Source: Acinetobacter ursingii DSM 16037 = CIP 107286 (GTDB taxonomy: Bacteria; Pseudomonadota; Gammaproteobacteria; Pseudomonadales; Moraxellaceae). From it: a DNA stretch of 64,000 nt. Below the pieces are notes generated by a model. That model did not search any database. It saw nothing but the letters and a program-made list of their open reading frames with translations, and was not told the DNA's origin. The DNA is taken from positions 1 through 64,000 of the forward strand of contig NZ_KB849715.1 of the NCBI RefSeq assembly GCF_000368825.1, read 5' to 3'. Below, one piece after another: positions 1 through 9,598 of this stretch. Position 1 is the first letter of the stretch. The number at the start of each line of letters is the position of its first letter. Position numbers and translations under genes: made by a program.

Positions 1-705
1 AGTCGTCGTTCCACCTTTGCCATCAGCAACCGTCACTTCAAAGCTGTCTGAACCGTTGTAGTTGGCATTTGGCGTATAAGTATAACCACCTGTTGCTGAG
101 TCAATGCTGACGGTACCGTGCGTCGGCTTCTCTGAAACACTATAAGTAAGATGATCACTATCTGGATCCGTGACATTGATAATTACACCAGTTTTAGGTA
201 CATCTTCAATGACACTTATGGGTTGTTGTTTATTAATTTCGAGAACTTGTGGTGCTTTATTGACTGATTCATTATTATCTTTCCCACTACTTCCACTGCT
301 TCCCAAAGCAGTTCCACCTATCACGGCAAGTCCACCAGCAATCCATGGAAGAAGCGCACCTGAGCTACTGCCACTCGCAATCGGCAAAAAAACTTCTAAA
401 CCAGAAATTTCTTTAAATAATGGAGCACCATTGTTCCAGTCAAACCACAAGAAAGCACAATCATTATCTTCAAAAACTAAATCTGAAACGATATTATCTT
501 CATATTGTACAAAGAAATTTTGGATGGTAATGACATCGCCATTTTGCAGTTTTAAAATTAAATTATTACCATCTTGAATAAACTCAGCAACATCTTCTCG
601 ATGTAAGTTAACCTGAACAATAGCCGCCGCTTTTAATATGACTTGCGAATTATCTATCGTATTCTTTACTAAAGATTTTTTTTCAGTTACTACAAATTTT
701 GTCAT
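1..705 (-). CDS. Bap-like type I-secreted adhesin, N-terminal 235 residues (partial)
   Basis: This is the amino-terminal end of a large surface adhesin; the rest lies beyond the left edge. The ATG at 705 is preceded by a GGGGAT Shine-Dalgarno-like stretch. Residues 1-100 form a beta-rich BapA-prefix-like region with no Sec signal peptide. A hydrophobic Gly/Ala-rich segment follows at about 116-135 and a Ser/Gly/Asn linker at 136-150. From about residue 150 a first cadherin/VCBS-like domain begins, with [11 protein letters not shown], then the GTVSID and [15 protein letters not shown] signatures and VADGKGG at the end. This arrangement is typical of Bap/BapA/Blp adhesins exported by a type I secretion system for biofilm formation. 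Family is well supported; the exact orthologue (Bap, Blp1 or Blp2) cannot be told from the N-terminus alone. Confidence 0.82.
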   Translation of the reverse strand, partial: MTKFVVTEKKSLVKNTIDNSQVILKAAAIVQVNLHREDVAEFIQDGNNLILKLQNGDVITIQNFFVQYEDNIVSDLVFEDNDCAFLWFDWNNGAPLFKEISGLEVFLPIASGSSSGALLPWIAGGLAVIGGTALGSSGSSGKDNNESVNKAPQVLEINKQQPISVIEDVPKTGVIINVTDPDSDHLTYSVSEKPTHGTVSIDSATGGYTYTPNANYNGSDSFEVTVADGKGGTTT

Positions 706-1007
706 GTCTTATCCCCAATAATGAGTAAACCCATTACTAAACCCTTGATAAATAATTTATGATTTACTTTCTTTTAACGGCTCAGATCTCTGAACATGAG
801 TTGCTTAAGAAAGCTCGAATTCGTCCATTAACCATTTTTGAGCCGCCAAATTTCACTTAAAAACGATTACATTTTTTAGATACAATCATTCTTTTGAAAA
901 ATTGAATCTGATTTTTTAAAATTTGCAGCCAAATAAAGCACTTACTTCAAAATTTCATATCTATAGATAAGATTTTTTGCATCAAAATTTAGATATACTT
1001 ATAGAAA
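706..1007. other. Gene-free stretch upstream of the Bap-like gene
   Basis: This 302-bp AT-rich stretch has no convincing coding sequence. It should hold the promoter and leader of the adhesin gene (reading leftwards) and the 3' end of the lipoprotein transcript. A perfect 7-bp inverted repeat, CGGCTCA at 778-784 and TGAGCCG at 839-845, encloses 54 bp about 75 bp upstream of the adhesin start. No rho-independent terminator is obvious. Confidence 0.5.
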
Positions 1008-1433
1008 TCAGCTAACTCCTTGAGTGCTAATTTGCGTAATAAATGGCTTGTCATTTTCATCAATTGAAATTTTAAAATCTGGAGCTTTAAGCTGATTATT
1101 TAAATCCAATTTGAATACATAAGTTGCACATTCTGTTTTACAACTCTTAACTTTTAGGACATAGGCATCAGGTTTTAAATAATAATTCGCTTTATTATTA
1201 ATATAGAAAGTTCCAGCCTTAAAATCATCGATATAAAAATTAATTGGACAGACCTGTCTATTTTTATCATCGTTTAAACAAAGCTTATTATCACGATAAA
1301 CATGAATAACCTGATTACTATTTCCATCTTTTTGTTGAAATAATAAATTTGAAGGCTTGTTATATGTACTTAAAGGTGTACCACAAGCCGTGAGTAAAAG
1401 GCTAAGAAGAACAAGACTACCGCTACGAATCAT
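1008..1433 (-). CDS. Putative lipoprotein of unknown function (141 aa)
   Basis: I do not recognise the family. The N-terminus MIRSGSLVLLSLLLTAC is a clear lipoprotein signal with the lipobox LTAC, so the mature protein should be anchored by an acylated Cys. The start at 1433 is preferred over the in-frame ATG at 1445 because GGGGG lies five bases before it and the signal peptide then has a normal n-region. The mature part is rich in Lys, Asn and Asp and holds several further Cys (near CLNDDKNRQVC and CKTEC) that could form disulfides in the periplasm. It stands alone, with long AT-rich gaps on both sides. Confidence 0.7.
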   Translation of the reverse strand: MIRSGSLVLLSLLLTACGTPLSTYNKPSNLLFQQKDGNSNQVIHVYRDNKLCLNDDKNRQVCPINFYIDDFKAGTFYINNKANYYLKPDAYVLKVKSCKTECATYVFKLDLNNQLKAPDFKISIDENDKPFITQISTQGVS

Positions 1434-1885
1434 AAGAACCCCCATAAAATGTTAAATTTTGTATAGATATTACAACATAAAAATTACAATAAAAAGATAA
1501 ATTAATCACATTTTTTTAAAAAAAGACTAACAGTGATACGCTTATAATCTGACTAAAAAGTCATCACTTTTATTTATAAGTTTTATTGATATGCAGAATT
1601 TATTTTCGAATATTTTTTACAAAAATTTATTTTAAAAAAAAGATGAGTCTTTATTTTATAAACAAATATTATTTTTTATTTAGTTAAAATTTATATGATT
1701 ATTCAAATATAATATAAAAATTGAATTACATTCATTTTAACTAAAAAATTGCATAGAATAAATATACAATTCATCATTAATATAATCTTAATAATCATGG
1801 TGTTTTTATATTAAAAAATAATCCCCTTTCTGTTTTTCAACAAAAAGAGGATTATTTCAATCCAACAAGTGCAGTTATTTAAAAG
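1434..1885. other. Long AT-rich intergenic stretch
   Basis: About 450 bp of very AT-rich sequence separates the lipoprotein gene from lptB. I see no coding sequence. The right end carries the lptB terminator (1811-1857); the left end should hold the lipoprotein promoter. Nothing else could be assigned. Confidence 0.5.
1811..1857 (-). terminator. Rho-independent terminator of the lpt operon
   Basis: Read on the minus strand, AATAATCC (1856-1849) pairs with GGATTATT (1824-1817), and the inner CTTTTTGTTGAAAAACAG adds further pairing. A run of T follows directly. It lies about 30 bp after the lptB stop. Confidence 0.75.
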
Positions 1886-2632
1886 TTAAACTGTAAAATC
1901 GTCACCTAAATAGACTTTGCGAACTTGTTCATTTTCGAGAATATCCTGCGGAGAGCCCTCTGCGATGACGGATCCCTCACTCACAATATAAGCATGCTCG
2001 CAAATTGCCAATGTTTCACGTACATTATGATCCGTAATCAGAACACCAATCCCTCGTTCTTTAAGATTACGAATAATCTCTTTAATATCACCCACTGAAA
2101 TAGGATCAACCCCCGCAAAAGGCTCATCCAGCAACATAAATTTTGGATCAGCCGCCAAAGCGCGAGCGATTTCAGCACGGCGACGCTCACCACCAGAAAC
2201 ACTCATGCCAAGCGAATCTTTGATATGACCAATTTTAAAATCTGCCAGCAATTCGTTTAAACGCTGTTGACGTTGCTGTTTATTTAAGTCTTTACGAGTT
2301 TCCAAAATTGCCATAATATTTTCGGCAATGGTGAGTTTTCTAAAAATAGAGGCTTCTTGTGGTAGATAACCAATACCTTTTCTAGCACGTTCATGCATGG
2401 CAAGGTGAGATAAGTCTTCATTGTCTAAATGAATTTCTCCTTTATCCATACGAACCAAGCCAACCACCATATAGAAACTGGTCGTTTTCCCTGCACCGTT
2501 TGGACCAAGCAATCCCACAATTTGTCCACTTTGCATTTGAAAGGACACATCTTTAACCACCCAGCGTTTATTATAGTTTTTTGCCAAGTGTTTGATACAA
2601 AGGGTTTGTGGTTTTTGACGTGTTTGCTCCAT
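1886..2632 (-). CDS. lptB: LPS export ABC transporter ATP-binding protein LptB
   Basis: LptB is the cytoplasmic ATPase of the LptB2FG complex, which extracts lipopolysaccharide or lipooligosaccharide from the inner membrane and pushes it across the Lpt bridge. The 248-residue protein has all ABC motifs in order: Walker A GPNGAGKT near residue 43, Q-loop [10 protein letters not shown], signature VSGGERRR, Walker [14 protein letters not shown] and the H-loop ITDHNVRE. The C-terminal [14 protein letters not shown] is typical of the family. Its ATG overlaps the lptA stop by one base (TAATG), so the two are translationally coupled. Last gene of the kdsD-kdsC-lptC-lptA-lptB cluster. Confidence 0.97.
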   Translation of the reverse strand: MEQTRQKPQTLCIKHLAKNYNKRWVVKDVSFQMQSGQIVGLLGPNGAGKTTSFYMVVGLVRMDKGEIHLDNEDLSHLAMHERARKGIGYLPQEASIFRKLTIAENIMAILETRKDLNKQQRQQRLNELLADFKIGHIKDSLGMSVSGGERRRAEIARALAADPKFMLLDEPFAGVDPISVGDIKEIIRNLKERGIGVLITDHNVRETLAICEHAYIVSEGSVIAEGSPQDILENEQVRKVYLGDDFTV

Positions 2633-3180
2633 TAATCACGTGCTCCCGGAAAACTTTTAGAACTTGATGGTGGAATAATCAGTTGAACACGATTTGAACT
2701 TGAACCTTGTGCTTCAATATCACCTTTATTCATACTATATTTTAAGCTATTGCCTCGAATGCTGGCTCCATCCTGAAATAAATAAGCATTGCCTGTTAAA
2801 GTAATAATGCCTGTATCTGCGTTATAAATAATTTTCTGTGCTTCACCACGTGCGACCCCTTTTTCAGCACTAATCTGTTGCTGAAATTTGGATGGTCGAC
2901 CATTGGCAGTAATGGTTTGAATTTCACGTTTGGAATTCAGTTGTGCAACAATCGAATCCGCCTGTAATTTCATAGTGCCCTGTTCGATCACCACATTTCC
3001 GGTATAGGTTGTAATGCCTGTTTTATCATTATAGGTAGCTTTGTCAGCGACCAATGAGATAGGCTGACTACGATCTGAAGGGAGCGCCAATGCAGATGCA
3101 GACATCACGGCAAAGATCGTGAAACCTGTTACTTGTTTCAGGAAAGTCGAACAAGAAATCGATTTAAGAGTTTGGTGCAT
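2632..3180 (-). CDS. lptA: LPS transport periplasmic protein LptA
   Basis: LptA forms the periplasmic beta-jellyroll bridge carrying LPS from LptC to LptD. The 182-residue product starts with a Sec signal (hydrophobic [14 protein letters not shown]). It continues with an OstA domain: [24 protein letters not shown], split as [11 protein letters not shown] and [20 protein letters not shown], then [14 protein letters not shown]. The gene overlaps the end of lptC by 17 bp and the start of lptB by one base. The C-terminal tail is Ser-rich, as in many LptA proteins. Confidence 0.93.
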   Translation of the reverse strand: MHQTLKSISCSTFLKQVTGFTIFAVMSASALALPSDRSQPISLVADKATYNDKTGITTYTGNVVIEQGTMKLQADSIVAQLNSKREIQTITANGRPSKFQQQISAEKGVARGEAQKIIYNADTGIITLTGNAYLFQDGASIRGNSLKYSMNKGDIEAQGSSSNRVQLIIPPSSSKSFPGARD

Positions 3181-3712
3181 ACTTTCCTCGAATATTAAAA
3201 AATTCGTATTGGCTATTTTCCAGATCTGCTTTTAAACCATTGCTGACAAAAGAAGCCTGTGGTGATTGCACATCCACCTGATGTGTCGTTTCAATTTTTT
3301 TTGTTTTCGGATAGGTCGTCAGCTCATCCGTTCGAAAAACAATTTCACCTTTTTCAGCAAGTCTTGTTGCAATGACATCACCTGAAAGAATAACCTTTTC
3401 GTTATCATCATAACCATTTGCAACTTTTGAAGAAAAAGTAGCATTCACTTGTCCATTTTCATACATTGACGCATGTAAATTTTCAAGTTTTGACGTTTGT
3501 TTCTGCATATCCTGTTCAAGTCGATCGACCTTTGCACGAATATACAAATGACCAAGATCGTTTGTCTGAGTCAAATTGATATCATTTGCTGTATAAGTCA
3601 TATTGCGACTATCATCAGCATCCAGTTTGTTCGCACTGCCACTGTAGTAATAATAGCCACCACTTACAGCTGCGATTGCAATCGCCACGATATATAAAAC
3701 TCTAGTATCCAT
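3164..3712 (-). CDS. lptC: LPS export protein LptC
   Basis: LptC is a bitopic inner-membrane protein that receives LPS from LptB2FG and passes it to LptA. The 182-residue protein has one N-terminal transmembrane helix (VLYIVAIAIAAVSGGYYYY) and then a periplasmic jellyroll region containing YTANDINLTQTNDLGHLYIRA in part, GDVIATRLAEKGEIVFRTDEL and YPKTKKIETTHQVDVQSP. The latter matches the LptC/YrbK C-terminal half. It sits between kdsC (38 bp upstream) and lptA (17-bp overlap), the usual gammaproteobacterial order. Confidence 0.9.
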   Translation of the reverse strand: MDTRVLYIVAIAIAAVSGGYYYYSGSANKLDADDSRNMTYTANDINLTQTNDLGHLYIRAKVDRLEQDMQKQTSKLENLHASMYENGQVNATFSSKVANGYDDNEKVILSGDVIATRLAEKGEIVFRTDELTTYPKTKKIETTHQVDVQSPQASFVSNGLKADLENSQYEFFNIRGKYAPNS

Positions 3713-3750
3713 AAGCGGCGTAATATCACCTTTTTCTCTGGCTTAGAATA

Positions 3751-4290
3751 TTAATGGGGTACAGTCAGATATTTTGCAAGAAGTTCTTCGTAAACTCCTT
3801 TTGCATTCAGTAACATATCACAGACTTCACGCACTGCTCCACGACCGCCCATCGCTTGAGTTACCAAATGAGCACGACGGCGTAATTCTACATGTCCATT
3901 TGGAACAGTCACACACATTCCTGCAAGTGAAAAAGCCGATAAATCAGGCCAATCATCACCCATATATAAACAATCAGAAGGTGCTAAATTAAATTGCGCA
4001 CATGCTTCACGCAATGCCACGCCTTTATCTTCACGGCCTTGAAAGATCAGATCGACGCCTAAATCAGACATCCTTTTTTCAACGATCTGACTTTTACGAC
4101 CTGTAATGATAATGACTTTAAGACCAGCTTGCTGAACCAGTTTCATCCCCAAACCATCACGAATATCAAAAGATTTGATTTCATCACCACTATTGGTCAA
4201 TGTCACAAATCCATCACTCAAGATACCGTCCACATCTAAAACCAGTGCCTGAATATGACGAGCCTGTTCAAGTAATGCATAAGATGCCAT
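3751..4290 (-). CDS. kdsC: 3-deoxy-D-manno-octulosonate 8-phosphate phosphatase KdsC
   Basis: KdsC is a HAD-family phosphatase that removes phosphate from KDO-8-phosphate in the CMP-KDO pathway. The 179-residue protein has the HAD nucleophile motif LVLDVDGILSDG near residue 17, motif II IIITGRKS, and motif III MGDDWPDL. It has no cap domain, as expected for this C0 HAD subclass. It follows kdsD by three bases and precedes lptC, so KDO synthesis and LPS transport appear to share one transcript. Confidence 0.95.
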   Translation of the reverse strand: MASYALLEQARHIQALVLDVDGILSDGFVTLTNSGDEIKSFDIRDGLGMKLVQQAGLKVIIITGRKSQIVEKRMSDLGVDLIFQGREDKGVALREACAQFNLAPSDCLYMGDDWPDLSAFSLAGMCVTVPNGHVELRRRAHLVTQAMGGRGAVREVCDMLLNAKGVYEELLAKYLTVPH

Positions 4291-4293
4291 GAA

Positions 4294-5271
4294 TTAATTT
4301 ACCCCTGCCTGAATTAGGTCATGCATACTGATCACACCAATCACCTTATTTTGATCATCAACAACGACAAACTGACTAATTTTTTTAGCATTCAGTTGTT
4401 GTAATGCTTCTACTGCACGAGCTTCCTGAGAAATCGTCGCAGGATGTTCAATCATCACCGCAGACACAGGAAGTTTGACATCAAAACCTTGTTGCTTATC
4501 AATTAGACGACGTAAATCACCATCCGTAAAGATACCTAATAAATGATCTTGTTCATCAACAATGGTCGTCAAACCTAAACGTTTGTTTGAAATTTCGTAA
4601 AGGACCTGATTCATTGGGGTATCAGGAGATACTTTTGGAAGCTCCTCACCGGTATGCATTAAATGTTTTACATGTAAAAGTAAACGTTTACCTAAAGCAC
4701 CTGCTGGATGCGAGCGAGCAAAGTCGTCGGCAGTAAAGCCTCGCGCTTCCAACAATGCAACCGCGAGCGCATCACCCAATACCAATGTCGCAGTGGTACT
4801 TGAGGTGGGTGCAAGCCCTAATGGACAAGCTTCGTTTGACTCACCCAAAGTTAAAGCTACATCTGCATTTTTTGGCATTGGACCTGTATCATCACGGCTA
4901 ATGGTGATCAATGGTACTTCCAGATGTTTAATCAAAGGCATCAGCATCATGATCTCATCACTTTTGCCTGAATTGGAAATGGCAATGAGTACATCACCCC
5001 GTACTAACATTCCCAAGTCACCATGCCCCGCTTCACCAGGATGCATAAAAAACGAAGGTGTACCTGTGGAAGCAAAAGTGGCTGCCATTTTTCGACCAAT
5101 ATGACCAGATTTACCCATACCTGTCACCACTACACGACCCTGACACTGTAAAATAATTTCACAAGCCTGATCAAAACGATCGTCTATTTGACTTGCCAAT
5201 ACATCTAGGGCATGTTGTTCTATCGCAATGGTTTCCAGTGCAATTTTCTTAAAATCGGTGGTACTGGTCAT
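4294..5271 (-). CDS. kdsD: D-arabinose 5-phosphate isomerase KdsD
   Basis: KdsD converts ribulose 5-phosphate to arabinose 5-phosphate, the first step towards KDO. The protein has an SIS sugar-isomerase domain (VVTGMGKSGHIGRKMAATFA and the ISNSGKSDE phosphosugar loop; GDALAVALLEARGF), followed by two CBS domains ending at IGVISMHDLIQAG. A frame with a TTG start at 5304 extends 11 codons upstream. I place the start at the ATG at 5271, giving 325 residues, the usual family length. First gene of the LPS cluster, divergent from cysS. Confidence 0.95.
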   Translation of the reverse strand: MTSTTDFKKIALETIAIEQHALDVLASQIDDRFDQACEIILQCQGRVVVTGMGKSGHIGRKMAATFASTGTPSFFMHPGEAGHGDLGMLVRGDVLIAISNSGKSDEIMMLMPLIKHLEVPLITISRDDTGPMPKNADVALTLGESNEACPLGLAPTSSTTATLVLGDALAVALLEARGFTADDFARSHPAGALGKRLLLHVKHLMHTGEELPKVSPDTPMNQVLYEISNKRLGLTTIVDEQDHLLGIFTDGDLRRLIDKQQGFDVKLPVSAVMIEHPATISQEARAVEALQQLNAKKISQFVVVDDQNKVIGVISMHDLIQAGVN

Positions 5272-5482
5272 AAAATATGAGCTCAAACAATTCGCTACTG
5301 CCAAACCGACAATAGACTTTTTAACTAAAAAATTTGCGCTATTCTAGCACATCTCATTTCCTGTCACGTTTTTAAATGTACAAGTTTTCACTTACTTATA
5401 AAAATTATGGATAAACCTTTGTGAAATATGTGGCTTACGTTAAGATGTAACACTATTTTTGGTGAATGTTTTTAAGAGTCTT

Positions 5483-6904
5483 ATGCAACCATTCGTTTTA
5501 TATAACTCAGAGCAACGTAAAAAAGTTGAATTTGTCCCACGTGTTGATGGCCAGATAGATATCTATGTCTGCGGCATGACGGTGTATGACTACTGTCATA
5601 TTGGACATGCTCGAGTCATGGTTGCTTTTGACTATATTATTCGTTTTCTGCGTAGTCAGGGCTGGAAAGTACGGTATATCCGTAATATCACCGATATTGA
5701 CGATAAAATTATCAGTCGTGCCAATGAAAATGGTGAAACGATTCAGCAACTAACCGCGCGTTTTATCACTGCTATGAATGAAGATGCAGCCAGTCTCGGT
5801 TGTGCTGAACCTGATGAATCGCCCAAAGCCACCGAATACATCGACCAAATGCAAAATATGATTGGGACTTTGGTCGAAAATGGCACCGCTTATCCTTCCT
5901 CCAATGGTGATGTTTATTATGAAGTCACTAAATTTGCCAAATACGGTCGCCTATCTGGACGTAAACTGGATGATATGCAAGCAGGAGCCAGTGAGCGTGT
6001 TGATGTCGAAGTCGAGAAAAAACATCCGTTTGACTTTGTGCTGTGGAAACATGCCAAAGCCAATGAACCGTCATGGCAATCCCCTTGGGGCAATGGTCGT
6101 CCGGGTTGGCATATTGAATGTTCAGCCATGTCAACTTGCTGCTTAGGCAATCACTTTGACATTCATGGTGGTGGGTCAGACTTATTATTTCCACATCATG
6201 AAAATGAAATCGCGCAAAGCGAGGCTGCAACAGGCGAACAGTATGTGAATTATTGGATGCATGTGGGCTTTATCAATGTCGATGGCGAGAAAATGTCAAA
6301 GTCTTTGGGAAATTTCTTTACCATTCGTGATGTAATGGAAAAGTTTCATCCTGAAGTGATTCGCTACTTTATTGTGTCTTCGCACTATCGTAGTCCTGTG
6401 AACTTTTCAGATACTGCGTTAAAAGAAGCGAAAACTGCACTCACTCGCTTCTATCATGCTTTTAAAGCTTATGAACAAACCTATGGTCAAATTCATTCTG
6501 ACCAGTTAGATCATGAGTTTATAGAACGTTTTAACTCAGCCATGCGCGATGACTTTAATACACCAGAAGCCATGGCGGTTCTGTTTGATTTGAATCGTGA
6601 ACTCAATCGAGCGGTGAAAGAGCAATGCGCTGAACAAGCGGCGCTTTATTATGCAACTTTGCGCCATTTAACGACAATTCTGGGCTTGGTTCAGCATAAT
6701 GTTGATGAATTCTTAAAATCAGATATTGGCCAACAAGCACTCAGCTTGAATGACGATGAAATTGAAGCTTTGATTCAACAACGTCATGACGCAAAAAAAG
6801 CAAAAGATTTTGCCAAAGCCGATGGTATTCGCCAGTCTTTACTTGAAAAAGGTGTTGCACTTGAAGATACCCGCCAAGGAACCGTTTGGCGACGTGCTGA
6901 TTAA
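5483..6904 (+). CDS. cysS: Cysteinyl-tRNA synthetase
   Basis: CysS charges tRNA-Cys in the cytoplasm. This class I synthetase of 473 residues shows the zinc-site Cys in [17 protein letters not shown], the HIGH signature itself (HIGH within CHIGHAR), [10 protein letters not shown] with further zinc ligands, [12 protein letters not shown] and the KMSKS loop ([10 protein letters not shown]). The C-terminal DALR-type anticodon region ends with [10 protein letters not shown]. The ATG at 5483 is chosen because AAGAG lies five bases upstream and MQPFVLYNS is the family's usual beginning. TTG and GTG codons 24 and 21 bp upstream are in frame but less likely. Confidence 0.97.
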   Translation: MQPFVLYNSEQRKKVEFVPRVDGQIDIYVCGMTVYDYCHIGHARVMVAFDYIIRFLRSQGWKVRYIRNITDIDDKIISRANENGETIQQLTARFITAMNEDAASLGCAEPDESPKATEYIDQMQNMIGTLVENGTAYPSSNGDVYYEVTKFAKYGRLSGRKLDDMQAGASERVDVEVEKKHPFDFVLWKHAKANEPSWQSPWGNGRPGWHIECSAMSTCCLGNHFDIHGGGSDLLFPHHENEIAQSEAATGEQYVNYWMHVGFINVDGEKMSKSLGNFFTIRDVMEKFHPEVIRYFIVSSHYRSPVNFSDTALKEAKTALTRFYHAFKAYEQTYGQIHSDQLDHEFIERFNSAMRDDFNTPEAMAVLFDLNRELNRAVKEQCAEQAALYYATLRHLTTILGLVQHNVDEFLKSDIGQQALSLNDDEIEALIQQRHDAKKAKDFAKADGIRQSLLEKGVALEDTRQGTVWRRAD

Positions 6905-6928
6905 ATCGACAATTAAAATGGATGGATG

Positions 6929-6956
6929 TTGACAGTTAAATGAAACTGTCTATAAT
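6929..6956 (+). promoter_or_regulatory. Consensus sigma-70 promoter for tRNA-Gly
   Basis: TTGACA at 6929-6934 and TATAAT at 6951-6956 are both perfect consensus hexamers with a 16-bp spacer. The tRNA begins 13 bp after the -10 element, so the pre-tRNA leader is only a few bases. Confidence 0.9.
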
Positions 6957-6968
6957 GCATCTCACATT

Positions 6969-7044
<76 letters not shown>

Positions 7045-7051
7045 AAATTTT

Positions 7052-7085
7052 AAAAAGCCCTAATCAAAAGATTTGGGCTTTTTAT
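7052..7085 (+). terminator. Terminator of the tRNA-Gly unit
   Basis: AAAAAGCCC (7052-7060) pairs with GGGCTTTTT (7075-7083) around a 14-nt loop, with a T-rich tail. It begins eight bases after the tRNA CCA. Confidence 0.85.
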
Positions 7086-7116
7086 TTATCTATACCAAAA
7101 CCATGCAGACTAAAAT

Positions 7117-7148
7117 AAAAAAACGGACTGATTAACAGTCCGTTTTTT
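7117..7148 (-). terminator. Terminator of gcd
   Basis: AAAAAACGGACTG and CAGTCCGTTTTTT form a near-perfect palindrome around ATTAA, 15 bp beyond the gcd stop on the minus strand. The symmetric A/T flanks mean it could work in both directions. Confidence 0.85.
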
Positions 7149-7162
7149 CACATAAAACCCGA

Positions 7163-9598
7163 TTATTTTTTCAGTTTATAAGCAATTACATAATCACCTA
7201 CTGGTGTTTTCATAAAGTGATGTCCACCCGCCATGATCACAATATATTGCTCTCCATTGATGGCATAAGTCATCGGTGTTGCTTGACCACCCGCAGGCAA
7301 ATTTGCAGTCCAGACGAGTTTACCTGTACGGTTGTCCAAGGCGTGTAATTTATTATCTGTTGCAGCAGCAACAAATGTTAAACCACCGGCTGTAATAATT
7401 GGACCGCCGTTATTTGGTGTACCAATATTAATTGGCAAGTAAGTTGGCAAACCAAACGGGCCATTGTGTTCAGCACTACCGAATGGGTGCTGCCAAAGTA
7501 CTTTTTTGCTATGTAAATCAATAGCCGTAATCATGCCATAAGGTGGTTCGTTACAGAGGACTTGAGAAATTGGAGCATAAAATGGTGATACATTAATTCC
7601 ATAAGGGGTATCAGCCATCGCACCATTTCCTTCAGCACCGCCACCACCTGATTTATAACTTGGGTCATCAATTGACTTTAAGCCCTGCTTATTGGCTTCT
7701 GTACGGGTAACCAATTTGTCGTACATTGGTGTCACATTCCAGTTTGCAATCATTAAACCAGAATGAGGATTTACCGCTACACTGCCCCAATCACTTCCAC
7801 CATTGTAGCCAGGGAATTCAATCCATGGTTTATCGATACTTGGGGGTGTAAATTCTCCAAGATAATTTGCCTGTTTAAATTTAATACGACACAGCATTTG
7901 ATCAATTGGAGAAATTCCCCACATGGTTTTTTCCTGAAGATCAGGCAAACCTAAACGTGGAATCTCGACAGACCACGGTTGAGTTTTAGCACGTGGATCA
8001 TTTGGTACAGCATGATAAGCCTTTGCATCGTTTGGTACAGGTGCTGGTCGTTCTTCAACTTTGGTTAAAGCTTTACCAGTAGCGCGATCAAGAATAAACG
8101 TCTGACCACGCTTGGTTGGCATAATCAAGGCTGGAACTTTTTTTCCTGAAGCATCTGGATAATCCACCAATGTTGGCTGAGAGCCGATATCATAATCCCA
8201 TACATCTTTATGTGCAGTCTGGAAGACCCATTTTTCACGTCCCGTATTTACATCGAGCGCAACAACTGCTGAAGACACACGATTTTCATTAGCGCTGCGC
8301 ATCGCACTATAATAATCCGCAGCCGAGTTCCCTGTTGGAACATAAACCAATCCTAATTTTTCATCGCCAATCATGGCAGCCCATGAGTTTGGTGTACCAC
8401 GACTGTATTGCTCACCTGTTTTAGGTTCAGTGTTGTCATTTGGACGATTGACATCCCATGCCCATTTAAACTGACCTGAATCTGCATCATAGCCACGGAT
8501 TACACCAGAAGGTGCCCATCGACGCTGTCCATCAAGAACCTGATGATTGACTACAATTACACCATTAATGATTGGTACAGGTGCAGTAACCGCAAGTTGA
8601 CCAGGTACCCACTTACCAATACCTACAGATAAATCAGTTTGACCATGCTGACCAAAACCTTGACACGACTCACCTGTTTCTGCGTCAACCGCCAGCAAAC
8701 GCATGTCTAAGGTACCAACAATAAGTTTGTTGTGACAAGCCTGTCCTTCGGGAATAGTTTTAGATTGATAAAAAGTGACTGCCTTACATGCAGCGGTATA
8801 TGGAATATTTTCATATTTCACACCAGACTTGTGTTCCCAGATTTTTTTGCCTGAGGCTGCATCCAATTTAATAATATTATTGGTCGCACTACATAAATAT
8901 ACGGCATTACCCACTTTAATTGGCGTGGTTTCAGCAGCCCATTTATTGGTTTGACCTGCCTGAGGCACATCACCTGTCCGATACGTCCATGCCACCTCAA
9001 GTTTATTGACATTGTCAGGAGTAACTTGGTTAAGCGGTGAATAGCGGGTCGCATTTTCATCACGACCATAATATTGCCAGTCAGTGTCAGGTTGAATTGT
9101 TGTAGCATTTGATGAATTGGTGCTAAAAGACTGCGCTGAAATTTCCTGCCCTGACACATAGGATGAATGTGGATAAAAAGCCAGACCACCCGCAACAACA
9201 AAGCATAGAATAATAAAGCCAGTTAAACTATATGAAATTTTCTTACTCGCTCCTGAACCAATATTTGGCATAAGTAAGCTCATAAAAAATGCAAAAACAG
9301 CCACTATAGCGAGCCGAGGCACCCAGCCCCAGTAGCGTGTACCCGCTTCCCATATTGTCCAGATCAGAGTGTAGAAGAAGAACAGCCAAAAAAGTTTTAC
9401 ACCTAATTGATCATTTTTAAGCAAATAAACACTAGAAGCGATTAAGATCACTCCATTGATGACGTAGTACCACGAACCTCCTAAATACGCTAAATAGATA
9501 CCGCCAATGAATAATGTAAGGGCAAATAACAGTAAGATCACCGAAAATATTTTTACGGGTATACTGCTGTTTTTTCTATAGATGGAAGAATGAACCAT
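7163..9598 (-). CDS. gcd: Membrane-bound PQQ-dependent glucose dehydrogenase
   Basis: This quinoprotein oxidises glucose and other aldoses to lactones in the periplasm and passes electrons to ubiquinone. Of the 811 residues, about 1-145 form five hydrophobic helices (FSVILLLFALTLFIGGIYLA first), which anchor it in the inner membrane. The rest is an eight-bladed PQQ beta-propeller: DWQYYGRDENATRYSPL, NKWAAETTPI, the HKDVWDYDIGSQPTL region around the expected catalytic Asp, IMPTKRGQTFILDRATG, and WQHPFGSAEHNGPFG. No PQQ biosynthesis genes are in the window. Length and organisation match E. coli Gcd and the Acinetobacter membrane GDH, not the soluble GdhB type. Confidence 0.96.
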   Translation of the reverse strand: MVHSSIYRKNSSIPVKIFSVILLLFALTLFIGGIYLAYLGGSWYYVINGVILIASSVYLLKNDQLGVKLFWLFFFYTLIWTIWEAGTRYWGWVPRLAIVAVFAFFMSLLMPNIGSGASKKISYSLTGFIILCFVVAGGLAFYPHSSYVSGQEISAQSFSTNSSNATTIQPDTDWQYYGRDENATRYSPLNQVTPDNVNKLEVAWTYRTGDVPQAGQTNKWAAETTPIKVGNAVYLCSATNNIIKLDAASGKKIWEHKSGVKYENIPYTAACKAVTFYQSKTIPEGQACHNKLIVGTLDMRLLAVDAETGESCQGFGQHGQTDLSVGIGKWVPGQLAVTAPVPIINGVIVVNHQVLDGQRRWAPSGVIRGYDADSGQFKWAWDVNRPNDNTEPKTGEQYSRGTPNSWAAMIGDEKLGLVYVPTGNSAADYYSAMRSANENRVSSAVVALDVNTGREKWVFQTAHKDVWDYDIGSQPTLVDYPDASGKKVPALIMPTKRGQTFILDRATGKALTKVEERPAPVPNDAKAYHAVPNDPRAKTQPWSVEIPRLGLPDLQEKTMWGISPIDQMLCRIKFKQANYLGEFTPPSIDKPWIEFPGYNGGSDWGSVAVNPHSGLMIANWNVTPMYDKLVTRTEANKQGLKSIDDPSYKSGGGGAEGNGAMADTPYGINVSPFYAPISQVLCNEPPYGMITAIDLHSKKVLWQHPFGSAEHNGPFGLPTYLPINIGTPNNGGPIITAGGLTFVAAATDNKLHALDNRTGKLVWTANLPAGGQATPMTYAINGEQYIVIMAGGHHFMKTPVGDYVIAYKLKK

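Noticed and set aside
170..577. A 135-codon plus-strand frame at the left edge
   Set aside because: It lies opposite the Bap-like gene, which has domain signatures and a good ribosome site.
1446..1885. Hidden small gene in the AT-rich gap upstream of the lipoprotein gene
   Set aside because: No open frame with a ribosome site and coding-like composition was found on either strand.
8818..9201. A 127-codon frame inside gcd on the same strand
   Set aside because: It is an alternative frame of a well-supported gene with no ribosome site or homologous motifs.
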